Source: an uncultured Bacilli bacterium (GTDB taxonomy: Bacteria > Bacillota_I > Bacilli_A > RF39 > UBA660). Taken from it: 64,000 nt of DNA. This document shows positions 35,069 through 45,385 of the stretch, piece by piece. How positions within the stretch are numbered: position 1 is the stretch's first letter; every line of letters starts with the position of its first letter. The notes below the pieces were generated by a model. That model was not told where the DNA came from. It made no database searches and saw nothing but the letters and a program-made list of their open reading frames with translations. The stretch is from positions 29,748 through 93,747 of the forward strand of contig CAKPHY010000001.1 of assembly GCA_934162285.1 (NCBI GenBank), given 5' to 3'. A program made the translations under genes and the position numbers.

Positions 35069-37648
35069 CTACTTTAGTTGGTACCAATTATCACCATATT
35101 CTATTTCTACTTTTAAAGGTACTTTAAGTTCACACACGTTTTCCATAGTTGTTGTCATGATTTTTACTACATCTTCTAATTCTTCTTTTTTGCAGTCGAA
35201 TACTAGTTCGTCATGAACTTGTAAAATCATTTTTGATTTTAGATTTTTTTCTTTTAAAGCTTTAGCAATTCTAATCATTGCTATTTTTAAAATATCAGCA
35301 CTTGTTCCTTGGATTGGGGTATTAAGTGCTATTCGTTCACCACTATTTCTTATTATATAATTTTTATTAGCTAATTCGGGAATATTTCTTTTACGATTAA
35401 AGAGAGTTTTAACATAACCATTTTTATAGGCTTCAGCTATTTCTTTTTCCATAAATACTTTAATTCCTGGATAAGTTATAAAATAATTATCAATAAACTC
35501 TTTAGCTTCTTTTACAGAAATATTTAAATTTTCTGCTAAACCAAAGCTACTTATACCATAAATGATACCAAAATTAACAGCTTTAGCCATACGGCGCATA
35601 TCTTTGGTAACTAATTCTTCGGGAACTTTAAAAACATCACTTGCTGTTTTAGTATGAATATCTTTGTTTTCTTTAAAAGCTGTTATTAAGGCTTCCGAAT
35701 CAGCCATGTGTGATAAAATACGAAGCTCAATTTGTGAGTAATCACCACTCAATATTAAAGAATCTTTACTAGGAACAAAAGCTTTTCTAATTAATTTTCC
35801 TAATTCACTTCGAACTGGTATGTTTTGTAAATTTGGTTCTATTGATGATAAACGACCGGTTCTTGTTAATGTTTGGGTATAAATTGTATGAATTTTACCA
35901 TCTGCCATGATGGTATCTTTTAATCCCTCAATATAAGTGGAATACAATTTAGAAATTGCACGATATTCAATTATTTTATCAACTATTTGATATTTTCCAC
36001 TTAATTTGGTTAAAACTTCCATAGAAGTTGAATAACCATTACTATTTTTCTTACCATGTGGCAAATTCAATTTTTCAAACAAAATTTCACCTAATTGTTT
36101 AGGAGAAGAAATATTAAAAACATCTCCAGCTAAGTTATAGATTTCAGAACTAATTAGTTCAAGTTTAATTTGAAATTCTTCACCTAATTCATCAAGCGTT
36201 TTTCTTTCAACATACACACCATTGTATTCCATATCACCCAAAACTGTTGCTAATTGATGTTCGATATCATAATAAAGAGAGTGCATTTCTTCTTTTACTA
36301 ATTCTTCGTTAAAACGACTATATGTCTCATATATAAACTTAGCTTTTAAGCTAGCAGTTGCTGCTATTTCTTCAATTGGTGGCTCTTTATATTTATTGTT
36401 TTTACCATACATTATTTCATAAAAAGGAATTTCATATCCATTGCTATTAGCAATCACGGCTATATCATCTTTGATTGTATAGTCTAATAAATAAGCAGCA
36501 ATCATGGTATCAAATGTAATATTAGATAATTCAATTCCTTGCCATTTTAAGGCTACATATAATTTTTTTAAGTCATAAGTATATTTTTCAAAGTTCAATT
36601 TTTTATAGTCTTTTTTTAATGTTTCAAAAGGTACAAAATAGTTATTATTTTTATTATAAATAGCTAAGCCTAATATTTGGGCATGATGATAATTTTCACC
36701 TAAAATTTCTAAATATACAGCTGAGGGTTCAGTGATATTTAAATCTGTTAGGTCATTAATTATTTTTACATCACTTTTTACTTCAGATATTTTATTTTCT
36801 CTTTTAATAAATGAATAAAATTCTAATTCTTCATATAATTTATTTAGTTCTTTGGTTGGACCTGTATATCTTACTTCATCTAAAGAAATATTAATAGGCA
36901 CATGCGTGCAAATTGTTGCTAATTCATAACTCATATAAGCATTGGCTTTATCATTTATTAATTTTTCACGCATCTTTGGTGATAGTGAATCTAAATTGGC
37001 ATAGATGCCATCTAATGTTTGATAATCTTGTAAAAGCTTAATGGCTGTTTTTTCACCTATTCCTTTAACACCAGGAATATTATCAGAAGCATCACCAGAT
37101 AAAGCTTTTAAATCAATTATTTTGATTGGTTCTATTCCATATTCATCCATAAATGAGGTTTTAGTATATCTAACAAAATCTTTAGATTTTAACATTTTCA
37201 TGTGGACACTTGGGGTTATTAATTGCAATAAGTCATGATCACTACTAATTATTGTTGCTTGACAATTAGGGCTTTGATCACAAAATCTTGCAAATGTTCC
37301 GATTATATCGTCAGCTTCGTAATCATCAACCTCATAATACTTAATTCCCATACCTTTTAATAATTCGCGTGAATAAGGTATTTGGGCTTTTAGTTCATTT
37401 GGTGTTTCAATTCTTCCTGCTTTATAATTCTCATATTTTTTATGTCTAAATGTTTTACCTTTATCAAAAGCTACCATTATATAAGTGGGTTTTTCTTCAT
37501 TAATTATTTTATTCATCATATTAGCAAAACCAAAAAGAGCATTTGTAGGGAAACTTTTTGAATTATGCATGAAATTACCGTTATAAGCGGTAGCGTAATA
37601 ACTTCTAAATAAAAGGTTATTACCATCAACTAGTATTATTTTTTCCAT
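35069..37648 (-). CDS. polA: DNA polymerase I
   Basis: 859 aa; fills repair gaps and removes primers. Start at ATG 37648 with AGGAGG 6 nt upstream; an upstream in-frame ATG is rejected. Residues 1-290 are the 5'-3' exonuclease (VDGNNLLFRSYY, YEADDIIGTFA, SSDHDLLQL, GDASDNIPGVKGIGEKTA). The middle 3'-5' exonuclease-like domain lacks the acidic metal ligands, as in other Bacilli. Polymerase motifs are SGDYSQIELRILSH, RRMAKAVNFGIIYG and LQVHDELVFD at ~809-818. Divergent from the second carboxypeptidase gene. Confidence 0.97.
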   Translation of the reverse strand: MEKIILVDGNNLLFRSYYATAYNGNFMHNSKSFPTNALFGFANMMNKIINEEKPTYIMVAFDKGKTFRHKKYENYKAGRIETPNELKAQIPYSRELLKGMGIKYYEVDDYEADDIIGTFARFCDQSPNCQATIISSDHDLLQLITPSVHMKMLKSKDFVRYTKTSFMDEYGIEPIKIIDLKALSGDASDNIPGVKGIGEKTAIKLLQDYQTLDGIYANLDSLSPKMREKLINDKANAYMSYELATICTHVPINISLDEVRYTGPTKELNKLYEELEFYSFIKRENKISEVKSDVKIINDLTDLNITEPSAVYLEILGENYHHAQILGLAIYNKNNNYFVPFETLKKDYKKLNFEKYTYDLKKLYVALKWQGIELSNITFDTMIAAYLLDYTIKDDIAVIANSNGYEIPFYEIMYGKNNKYKEPPIEEIAATASLKAKFIYETYSRFNEELVKEEMHSLYYDIEHQLATVLGDMEYNGVYVERKTLDELGEEFQIKLELISSEIYNLAGDVFNISSPKQLGEILFEKLNLPHGKKNSNGYSTSMEVLTKLSGKYQIVDKIIEYRAISKLYSTYIEGLKDTIMADGKIHTIYTQTLTRTGRLSSIEPNLQNIPVRSELGKLIRKAFVPSKDSLILSGDYSQIELRILSHMADSEALITAFKENKDIHTKTASDVFKVPEELVTKDMRRMAKAVNFGIIYGISSFGLAENLNISVKEAKEFIDNYFITYPGIKVFMEKEIAEAYKNGYVKTLFNRKRNIPELANKNYIIRNSGERIALNTPIQGTSADILKIAMIRIAKALKEKNLKSKMILQVHDELVFDCKKEELEDVVKIMTTTMENVCELKVPLKVEIEYGDNWYQLK

Positions 37649-37666
37649 GTTAAACCTCCTAGTTAT

Positions 37667-37675
37667 ATTATAGCA
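37667..37675 (-). promoter_or_regulatory. Extended -10 promoter of polA
   Basis: TGCTATAAT on the minus strand, 19 nt before the polA ATG. No clear -35 box. Confidence 0.5.
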
Positions 37676-37714
37676 AATTATTATCAAAAAAAATATGTGA
37701 AGTTATTTTTTATA

Positions 37715-37723
37715 TGTTATAAT
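37715..37723 (+). promoter_or_regulatory. Extended -10 promoter of the second carboxypeptidase gene
   Basis: TGTTATAAT, 15 nt before the ATG at 37739, with a weak -35. It diverges from the polA promoter. Confidence 0.5.
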
Positions 37724-37738
37724 TTTATTGGTGAGATA

Positions 37739-38935
37739 ATGCGACTAAAAATAATGATAATTATCATCTTTTTATTTATGCCTTTTGTTAAAGCTTTAGA
37801 TACTAGGTCTAATAATATTATTTTATATAATTTAAACAATGATGAAATTTTGTATGAAAAAAATAGCCACGAGCCTATTAAAATTGCTAGTTTAACAAAA
37901 GTAATGACAGGTATTGTTGCTCTTGAAAAAATTGATGATCTTGATAGAGAAGTTTTAATCACTGCAGAAATGTTAGATGGTTTAATAGAATCTAATGCTT
38001 CGGTTGTCGGTTTAAAAGTTAATGATATTGTTACTTATCGAGATCTTTTATATGCCTTATTACTACCTTCTGGAGGGGACGCTGCTAATGCTCTTGCGAT
38101 TAATGTTGCTGGTTCTATAGATAATTTTGTTAAATTAATGAATATTAAGGCTGGTTCTTTAGGACTAAGCAATACTTTTTTTACAAATGCCACCGGACTT
38201 GATAATGGTGATAATCATTCTAATGTTTATGATGTTGCTACTATTCTTAGATATGCTTTAAAAAATGATGAGTTTAAAAAAATATATGAAACTAGAAAAT
38301 ATACGATGTCAAATGGAATAAAATTAAGATCCTCATTAGAAAAAAACAGTGAAAAGTTACACCTTAATATTGATTATATTAAAGGTGCTAAAACTGGAAC
38401 TACTACTTTAGCTGGTGTTTGTTTATCTTCGACATTTAATTATAATGATATAAATTATTTAATGGTAAGTTGTGATTCTTCTTTTAAAAACCTTACTTAT
38501 AATGTATTTGATGCTGGAGTTTTATATAATTATTATGCTAATAATTATCACCTACGAAGTATTTTAAAAAAAAATAAAGTTATTAAATCTATTAATAACA
38601 AATATTCTAGTAATAAAGTTAATTTATATCCTGATACTGATTATTCTTTATATATGCTTGATAATGATTACAAGAATTTAAAATTTACTTATGATGGTTT
38701 AGAAACTATTGACATTTATACTAAAGATAAAATTATTGGTAAGTATGAAATTAGCTTAAATAATAATGTTTTAAAAACAATTGATGTGTATAAACCAGAT
38801 AAAATAGAATTTTCTATTTTCAATTTTATATTTGTTAATTATATTTATTTTTTGGCTATTCTAATTTTTATTGTTTTAATTTTTATTATTAATTTATTTT
38901 TGAAAAAGAAAAAGAGTTTTAAAACTGAAATTTAA
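37739..38935 (+). CDS. D-alanyl-D-alanine carboxypeptidase, C-terminally anchored
   Basis: 398 aa from ATG 37739, chosen because GGTGAG precedes it; an in-frame ATG 42 nt upstream lies in the promoter. A signal peptide ends near FVKA (residue 19). Catalytic motifs: Ser51-Leu-Thr-Lys54, Ser111-Gly-Gly113 in place of the usual SGN, and Lys218-Thr-Gly220. The final ~30 residues are a transmembrane anchor plus basic tail (FLKKKKSF), unlike the amphipathic end of the other carboxypeptidase at 27215. Acts on peptidoglycan at the outer membrane face. The SGG variation may tune substrate choice (inference). Confidence 0.9.
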   Translation: MRLKIMIIIIFLFMPFVKALDTRSNNIILYNLNNDEILYEKNSHEPIKIASLTKVMTGIVALEKIDDLDREVLITAEMLDGLIESNASVVGLKVNDIVTYRDLLYALLLPSGGDAANALAINVAGSIDNFVKLMNIKAGSLGLSNTFFTNATGLDNGDNHSNVYDVATILRYALKNDEFKKIYETRKYTMSNGIKLRSSLEKNSEKLHLNIDYIKGAKTGTTTLAGVCLSSTFNYNDINYLMVSCDSSFKNLTYNVFDAGVLYNYYANNYHLRSILKKNKVIKSINNKYSSNKVNLYPDTDYSLYMLDNDYKNLKFTYDGLETIDIYTKDKIIGKYEISLNNNVLKTIDVYKPDKIEFSIFNFIFVNYIYFLAILIFIVLIFIINLFLKKKKSFKTEI

Positions 38936-38955
38936 ATCAGTTTAAGACTCTTTTT
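38909..38955. terminator. Bidirectional terminator between the carboxypeptidase gene and polC
   Basis: AAAAAGAGTTTTAAAACTGA pairs imperfectly with TCAGTTTAAGACTCTTTTT. It lies between the converging genes and overlaps both stop regions. Confidence 0.8.
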
Positions 38956-41900
38956 AAAATAGACTTAATTGATTAGATTCATCCATTCCATTTAAAATAC
39001 CAAGAGAACGCATTGTTTCTATAATAGTTCCTGAAACTTTTCCACGTTTTTGTAAATCTTCAATACTTTGAAATGGACGTTTTTTTCTTTCTTCAATTAT
39101 TGTTAAAGCTACGGTATCACCTAAGCCATCAATTGTTGAAAATGGTGGATACATAGTTGTATCATCTTTAACAACAAAAGTCTTAGCTTCACTTTTATTA
39201 ATATCAATGTTAGCAAACTTAATGCCTCTAGCTGTTGCTTCTAAGGCAATTTTTAAAGTTTCTAAAACTGATAATTCCTTATTACTAGCATCTTTACCTT
39301 TAGCTCCAATTTCTTGCATTTTATTTTTAATAGCATTATATCCTTTACACATAACACCAATATCATAATCAGTAATACGAGCAGATAAATATGTTGCATA
39401 ATAATATACTGGCATGTGGACTTTAAACCAAGCAATTCTAAAAGCACTGATAACATAAGCAGCGGCATGAGCTTTCGGGAACATGTATTTTATTTTTCCG
39501 CATGATTCAATAAACCAATCTTCAATCCCAGCTTTTTTCATTGTTTCTTTATGTTCAAGCCAAGTATCAGGTTCTTTAGAAGCCTTACCTTTTCTGACGA
39601 ATTCCATTATTTTGAAAGCTTTTATTGGTGCTAAGCCATGATACATTAAATAAACCATAATATCGTCACGGCAACCAATAACTTCTTTAAAAGGAACAAC
39701 TTTATTACGAATTAACTCTTGAGCATTACCTAGCCATACATCAGTACCATGTGATAGACCTGATATTTTAATTAATTCGGAGAAAGTTGTTGGTTTAGTA
39801 TCAACTAACATACCAATAGTAAAGTTGGTTCCGAATTCGGGAATTCCTAATGTTCCGGTTGGACACATTATTTGTTCTTCCGTTACTCCTAAGGGTGCTG
39901 GTGATAAAAATATTGCCATCGTTTCTTTATCATCAAGTGGAACATCGGTAACATTCATACCGGTTAAATCTTGAAGATAACGTAACTGAGTTGGATCAGA
40001 GTGACCTAAAATATCTAATTTTAATAGATCTTGATCGATAGCATGATAATCGAAGTGGGTTGTTCGCCATTCAGCTGTTTTATCATCAGCAGGATATTGA
40101 TATGGAGTAAAATCATATACTTCTTTATAGTGTGGTACAACAACAATTCCACCTGGATGTTGCCCGGTTGTTCTTTTTACACCAGTACAGCCAACTGCTA
40201 ATCTTTCGATTTCAGGAGAACGTTTATTGATACCACGATCTTCATAAAAACCTTTAACATATCCGTAGGCGGTTTTATCGGCAACAGTACCAATAGTTCC
40301 GGCACGGTAGACATTGTCAACACCGAATAATACTTTAGTATAATTATGGGCATCTGCTTGGTTAAGATCGGAGAAGTTTAAATCAATATCAGGTACTTTA
40401 TCGGCATTAAAACCTAAGAAAGTAGCGAATGGCATATCTTGACCATCTTTATGAAGCATTTCGCCACAATTTGGACATTTTTTATCTGGCAAATCAAAGC
40501 CACTAGAATAAGTAGCACCTAATTGATTCCCTTTATCATCAGTAAAAACACTATATTGACATTTCAAACAACGATAATGGGCTGGTAAAGGATTAACTTC
40601 CGTTATACCCATCATGGTTGCTACAAATGATGATCCAACAGAACCTCTTGATCCTACTAAATAGCCATCATCATTAGAGTGTTTTACTAACTTTTGAGCA
40701 ATTAAATAAATTACATCGAAGCCACCACCGATTATACCACCTAAGTCTTTTTGAACAGCTTTATCTAAAGCAGCACCTTCTAAACTAGGATCGTTTTTCT
40801 TTAAATCATTTTTTATTAGTTCTTTGATGGCATCAAAACCTTCATTTATTTTATTATGAACTAAAGCAAAAGTTTTTTCTTCAATATTTTCTGTTTCGGT
40901 TTCTAAAATAATATTTTTACATGAACGATATACACAATCACCATATAATTCTTTAGCAATTCTTTCTTCAATATTTAAAGGTAAAGGATTGCCATACCAT
41001 GATTGAGCTTTAGCATATACTAAATCAGTTGTTGTTTTTTGACTATCAGGAATTTCTGGTGAATATGGTTTATCAGGGAATTCAATTACTTCATATTCTT
41101 CACACATATCCATTATTTTATGAGTATTAGTAACAACAACTTCTTCTCTTACTTCTGGATCTAAGAACTTAAACTCTTCAAGCATTTCATCGGTTGTTCT
41201 TAAATATTGTGGTGGTATACGATTATATCCTTCTTTTGACAAGTATCTTGCTAAAGGATGTCTTCCTTTACCAGGAACATTTTGATTAACAATAAATTCA
41301 CGATAAATAGTATCTTCTTTAGTTATAGAATGAGCATCACTGGTGGCAACAACTATTTTTCCTAATTCTCTTGCACATTTAATAATTTTATTTAAGCAAT
41401 AAATTAAATCATCATAGTTACTAATGTCATGGCTAAAAACTAAATGTTCATAATTTGATGGTGGTTGAACTTCAATATAATCATAGAAAGCCATGGTTTT
41501 TTTTAAATCTTCTTCAGTTCGTGATAAAGCTGTTAAAAAGATTTCAGAATTCATACAGCCACTACCAATTAAAAGGTCTTCACGATTTTCTTCAATAACA
41601 TGTTTAGGAATTTTCGCACATTTTACTAAATATTTGGTATTAGCAAAACTTATTAACTTAAATAAATTTTTTAAGCCTTTTTTACTTTTAGAAATCATAT
41701 TAACATGCCATTCTTTAACTATTTCATTAGTTTCAAATTCATCAGTTATATTTTCTAAATCATTTAAAGTTTTGATATTTTCCATTTTTTCTAGTTGCTT
41801 TAGCATTTTATAAAATATACTTCCTGTTGCTTCAGCATCATAATCGGCACGGTGGTGGTGAGCTCCTGTTACTTGCTCTTCTTCATCGTCATTTTTAACA

Positions 41901-43747
41901 TTTTCATCAAATTTAATTTTATAATATTTAGATAAAGCTGTTAAACTATGTTTTTTGCAATCTTTATTAATAGCTTTAGATAACATCCAAGTATCAATAA
42001 CAGGATTTTTTAATTCACCAAGATCATATTTATAATAAGCCATTTCTAACATATCTTTATCGAATTTAGCATTATGAGCAACTAGTGGCAGATTACCTAT
42101 CCATTCTTTAAAACGGATAGTGACATTTTTTTCATTGTCACAATTGCTTACTAATTCATCACTTATTCCGGTCAAATTAGTTATTTGTTCATCAATATGA
42201 TGACCAGGATTAATTAATTCATCGAATCTTTCAATAACATTTCCATCTTTTAATTTAACAGCACCAATTTCAATCATAGAATCGTGCAATCCAGGATTAA
42301 AGCCAGTAGTTTCGGTATCGAATACAACATAAGTATTATTAAAAATATCTGAAACATCAGGATTAACTACAATATCAACGTTATCTTTAGATAATTCTAA
42401 TTCAACTCCATACATTCCTTTAAAAAGAGGAAGTTTTTTCATTTGTTCTTTATGTTCAGCTATTTCTTTATTTAAAGCTTCTTTTTCTTCTTCCGTTGCA
42501 TCTTTCAATTTGTTTTCTAATTCAGAAATCATTTCTTTATAAGGTGCTTTTAAACCTTTATTATATTTCCCGATTTCTCCATAAACATGAGGAAATGCTT
42601 GACAGCCATCATGATCAGTTATCGCGATTCCTAAATGACCTAATTTAATTGCAGCTTTAACTAAAGCAACTTCATCAGCAACACCATCCATTTGACTCAT
42701 CATTGTATGAGCATGTAATTCTACACGTTTTATTGGAGCAGTATCTACTCTTTTATCTTCTTTTTTATCAAAAAAGTTAATATCTGTTAAAGAAAATGTT
42801 ATTTCCTTAGCATATTCATCATATTTAATGGTACCTCTAAATTTATACCATTTTCCTTCTTTAACATTTTTAGCAAATGATGCGAAATTTTCATCGCCAT
42901 CAATAAAAGCTTTAGCATAAATACTATCTGTATTATCAGTTATTTTTAAAGTAGCAATGCGAAATCCTGGTTTTTTTCTTGATTCTATTACTTCAATTCC
43001 AAATACTTTAGCTTCAACTATTGCTTCTTCTAAACCCTTTAGTTTTTCTAAAGCTCCCATTTCATTTATATCAACAGGAACTGTTTTAAGGATAGTAACG
43101 GCACTATTTTCGATAACATTACCCATAACAACTCTTTCATCATCAACTTTGAATATTCGCTTGCGAAAATTAGGTCGTTTAACTTCTTCAACTACAGGTT
43201 TTTCTTCTTTTTCACTAATGTTTACTTTTCTAGTTAAATCAGCTTGAATTTCTTCGCTTATTTTTTCATTTAAACTTCTTTCAACTTTTATTTCATAATT
43301 ACATTCAAAGCCAAGTAAGTGTAAAATAGTAATTACTTCATTCATTAAATTAGTAGCTTGTTTTTCTTCGATTATATTACCAACAGTCAAGCAAATTAAA
43401 TGTTCATCTGTTTTAAGTGGATTTTCTAAATAATTAGTAAGCATTTGTTTTTCATTTAAAATAGATTGCATTACTAATTTTGTTTGTTCTTCTAATTCTT
43501 TACTTGTATATTTTTTTAATATAAAATTTAAAGCTATTTGATCAAATGTAGAAAAAGTATCAGTTAAGGCATTTAAGACTTTTAGAAAGTTTCCATAATT
43601 AATAGGTTTATCAATTTCAATTTCAAATAAACATTTACTATTATCTTTTTTCTTAGTTATATGTGAAAGTTTAGAATTAAAAAATAATTCTTTCGTTTCG
43701 CTATCAAGATTTATTTTTTCTAAAAGGATTGCTAACTTTTCTTCCAT
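38954..43747 (-). CDS. polC: DNA polymerase III alpha subunit, PolC type
   Basis: Main replicative polymerase of low-GC Gram-positives, 1597 aa. I start at ATG 43747 (GGGTGATT upstream; homologues begin near here). Order: N-terminal domain, OB-fold (VFGIEVIESRKKPGFRIATLKITD region), PHP domain with VELHAHTMMSQMDG near residue 344, inserted DnaQ-like 3'-5' exonuclease with VVFDTETTGFNPG near 476, zinc site CLKC...CPNC near 1059-1095, and the polymerase core with DIDLNFSD and FGVDNVYRAGTIGTVADKT. It ends QLSLF, the clamp-binding motif. All expected elements are intact. Confidence 0.97.
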   Translation of the reverse strand: MEEKLAILLEKINLDSETKELFFNSKLSHITKKKDNSKCLFEIEIDKPINYGNFLKVLNALTDTFSTFDQIALNFILKKYTSKELEEQTKLVMQSILNEKQMLTNYLENPLKTDEHLICLTVGNIIEEKQATNLMNEVITILHLLGFECNYEIKVERSLNEKISEEIQADLTRKVNISEKEEKPVVEEVKRPNFRKRIFKVDDERVVMGNVIENSAVTILKTVPVDINEMGALEKLKGLEEAIVEAKVFGIEVIESRKKPGFRIATLKITDNTDSIYAKAFIDGDENFASFAKNVKEGKWYKFRGTIKYDEYAKEITFSLTDINFFDKKEDKRVDTAPIKRVELHAHTMMSQMDGVADEVALVKAAIKLGHLGIAITDHDGCQAFPHVYGEIGKYNKGLKAPYKEMISELENKLKDATEEEKEALNKEIAEHKEQMKKLPLFKGMYGVELELSKDNVDIVVNPDVSDIFNNTYVVFDTETTGFNPGLHDSMIEIGAVKLKDGNVIERFDELINPGHHIDEQITNLTGISDELVSNCDNEKNVTIRFKEWIGNLPLVAHNAKFDKDMLEMAYYKYDLGELKNPVIDTWMLSKAINKDCKKHSLTALSKYYKIKFDENVKNDDEEEQVTGAHHHRADYDAEATGSIFYKMLKQLEKMENIKTLNDLENITDEFETNEIVKEWHVNMISKSKKGLKNLFKLISFANTKYLVKCAKIPKHVIEENREDLLIGSGCMNSEIFLTALSRTEEDLKKTMAFYDYIEVQPPSNYEHLVFSHDISNYDDLIYCLNKIIKCARELGKIVVATSDAHSITKEDTIYREFIVNQNVPGKGRHPLARYLSKEGYNRIPPQYLRTTDEMLEEFKFLDPEVREEVVVTNTHKIMDMCEEYEVIEFPDKPYSPEIPDSQKTTTDLVYAKAQSWYGNPLPLNIEERIAKELYGDCVYRSCKNIILETETENIEEKTFALVHNKINEGFDAIKELIKNDLKKNDPSLEGAALDKAVQKDLGGIIGGGFDVIYLIAQKLVKHSNDDGYLVGSRGSVGSSFVATMMGITEVNPLPAHYRCLKCQYSVFTDDKGNQLGATYSSGFDLPDKKCPNCGEMLHKDGQDMPFATFLGFNADKVPDIDLNFSDLNQADAHNYTKVLFGVDNVYRAGTIGTVADKTAYGYVKGFYEDRGINKRSPEIERLAVGCTGVKRTTGQHPGGIVVVPHYKEVYDFTPYQYPADDKTAEWRTTHFDYHAIDQDLLKLDILGHSDPTQLRYLQDLTGMNVTDVPLDDKETMAIFLSPAPLGVTEEQIMCPTGTLGIPEFGTNFTIGMLVDTKPTTFSELIKISGLSHGTDVWLGNAQELIRNKVVPFKEVIGCRDDIMVYLMYHGLAPIKAFKIMEFVRKGKASKEPDTWLEHKETMKKAGIEDWFIESCGKIKYMFPKAHAAAYVISAFRIAWFKVHMPVYYYATYLSARITDYDIGVMCKGYNAIKNKMQEIGAKGKDASNKELSVLETLKIALEATARGIKFANIDINKSEAKTFVVKDDTTMYPPFSTIDGLGDTVALTIIEERKKRPFQSIEDLQKRGKVSGTIIETMRSLGILNGMDESNQLSLF

Positions 43748-43799
43748 ATAATCACCCATAAAAATTGTATCACATTTTTGTAAAAAAGACATTAAAATG

Positions 43800-44471
43800 T
43801 TACTTTCTATAATCATTAGCTGAAGTATTCATCAATACTTGAATATTATCGCCATCACTTATTAAAGTTATATTTCCAGTGGTGCTATCACTTTGACGAT
43901 ATAGTTTTATATTATGTTTACTTATTAAATTTTTATTAGCTTCACTAGGATATTTTGCAGCTTTATAATTGGGTACGATAATCATTTTAGGATTAATAGC
44001 GTTTAAGACTTTTTCATACAATGTTTCATTACCATGGTGAGGATATTTTAGCATATCAACATTAATATTATTTAAACCCAACTTACTAGCTTGATTTTGA
44101 AGAGTTTCAACGTCATTAAAGGAACTATATGAATCACCGGTAAACATAAAGGTATTATTTTGATACTTTAATATAAAAATGAAAGAATTATTATTGTTAT
44201 TACATACTTTTTTAGTAGGAGCAATAAAATATAAAGTCATATCTCCTACTACTATTTTTGAAGGAACTTCTTGAGTAATAGCAACTTTATTGTTTCTTTT
44301 TAAAGAATTTATTACTAAAGCATTATCTGAAGAATTTTGACAGTGACAAGTACTTATACAATTATAAATGTTAACTGGATATAAAATATTTTCAACTGGA
44401 AAAGCATCTAAAATATAAGCCTGAGCTTGAATATGATCATAATCGACATGTGGCGACATAAGTTTATGCAT
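43800..44471 (-). pseudogene. N-terminally truncated metallo-beta-lactamase-fold hydrolase (ComEC C-terminal type)
   Basis: 223 codons encode the last two-thirds of a ComEC/Rec2-like metallohydrolase: the reading frame opens within the metal site (SPHVDYDHIQ, matching H-x-x-x-D-H without its first histidine) and continues through FMFTGDSYSSF, MLKYPHHGNETLYEKVLN and ITLISDGDNIQV. The N-terminal strands and the first metal ligands are missing. A terminator-like hairpin lies right before it and no promoter is visible. It is probably a remnant left after the upstream region was replaced. It is not a recent copy of the protein at 46171. Confidence 0.75.
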
Positions 44472-44485
44472 ACGGACAATATTAA

Positions 44486-44525
44486 ATAAAAAAACTATTG
44501 AAAATTATTTTTTCTCAACAGTTTC
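44486..44525 (-). terminator. Terminator after the unrecognised 271 aa gene
   Basis: A minus-strand stem of AAACTGTTGAGAAAA with TTTTCAATAGTTT (one bulge, one G-T pair) is followed by a T-run. Confidence 0.55.
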
Positions 44526-44531
44526 TTTTTA

Positions 44532-45347
44532 TTATTTTCTAAAAGTAGTATGTGCCTTTTCTGTTTGACTTACAAGAGGGTATCTTAATACTTTCTTGCA
44601 TGAGTCAAATAGGACAGCATTTGGAAACAAATAACTTATTTCATCTAATTCACTTTCAGAATAATTATTATTTTTCACACATATTCCATTTACCAATTCA
44701 GCTGGAATACCACCTGGTATGGCAGACCAATAATTGGTTTTAAAATCATAAGGTTTTCTCATTCCTTTACCAGCGGGAGATAGTGGTTCTATTAATTGTT
44801 CTAAAATTTCTAATTCGTCAGGAGTATATAATGAACAATAATCTGGATTATCTTGTTTTTGATGCTCAAATTCAAAATAATCTAAATGTAATAAATATTT
44901 CATTAAGGGATTTTCATCATCAAAAAATAGAATTATATTTCTACCTATACTTAATCTACTTTTATCATCTTCTGCTAAATCACCATGATAAGGATAATTA
45001 TCGCCTTTCATTCTTGAAACAAATACACAAAAGCATCCTTCTCTTTCACTTTCTAATTCTCCAAACCATTCACTTGCTAATATACCATGCTTAGATATTT
45101 CTCGTATGCTTTCCATTGAATTTGAGCATCTATGATTTAAAGAGTGTTTCGGAATATCAACAATACCACTATCATCAATAATCATCGGATTAACAATTTG
45201 ATTTTTTAATTGTTCTTCTATACTTAAATATAAAAATTCTAATTTCTTAATTATCTCTATTAACTTTGGATTATTAGTCCACTCATATTCAGATAAATTA
45301 CTATATTTAACATTTTTTTCACCAATATTTGCTCCTTTAATTATCAT
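44532..45347 (-). CDS. Unrecognised protein, possibly ADP-ribosyltransferase-like
   Basis: 271 aa, no signal peptide and no membrane segment. Start ATG 45347 is chosen because GGAG lies 9 nt upstream; an ATG three codons earlier overlaps that site. I do not recognise the family. Residues ~74-95 read LNHRCSNSMESIREISKHG then ILASEWFGE, which recalls the H-x-T-...-ESI-x-x-x-GI entry of DarT- and HYD1-type ADP-ribosyltransferases, but the rest cannot be aligned by eye. It sits behind a frameshifted dinD in a patchy island, with an extended -10 promoter (TGATATAAT). Composition is like its neighbours. Confidence 0.5.
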   Translation of the reverse strand: MIIKGANIGEKNVKYSNLSEYEWTNNPKLIEIIKKLEFLYLSIEEQLKNQIVNPMIIDDSGIVDIPKHSLNHRCSNSMESIREISKHGILASEWFGELESEREGCFCVFVSRMKGDNYPYHGDLAEDDKSRLSIGRNIILFFDDENPLMKYLLHLDYFEFEHQKQDNPDYCSLYTPDELEILEQLIEPLSPAGKGMRKPYDFKTNYWSAIPGGIPAELVNGICVKNNNYSESELDEISYLFPNAVLFDSCKKVLRYPLVSQTEKAHTTFRK

Positions 45348-45367
45348 AATAATCATCTCCTACAATC

Positions 45368-45376
45368 ATTATATCA
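45368..45376 (-). promoter_or_regulatory. Extended -10 promoter of the unrecognised 271 aa gene
   Basis: TGATATAAT on the minus strand about 20 nt before the ATG. It lies just after the dinD stop codon. Confidence 0.45.
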
Positions 45377-45385
45377 CATTCTTAT

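Noticed and set aside
42957..43247. Open frame on the plus strand inside polC
   Set aside because: Antisense shadow of a conserved gene; no start signal or recognisable product.
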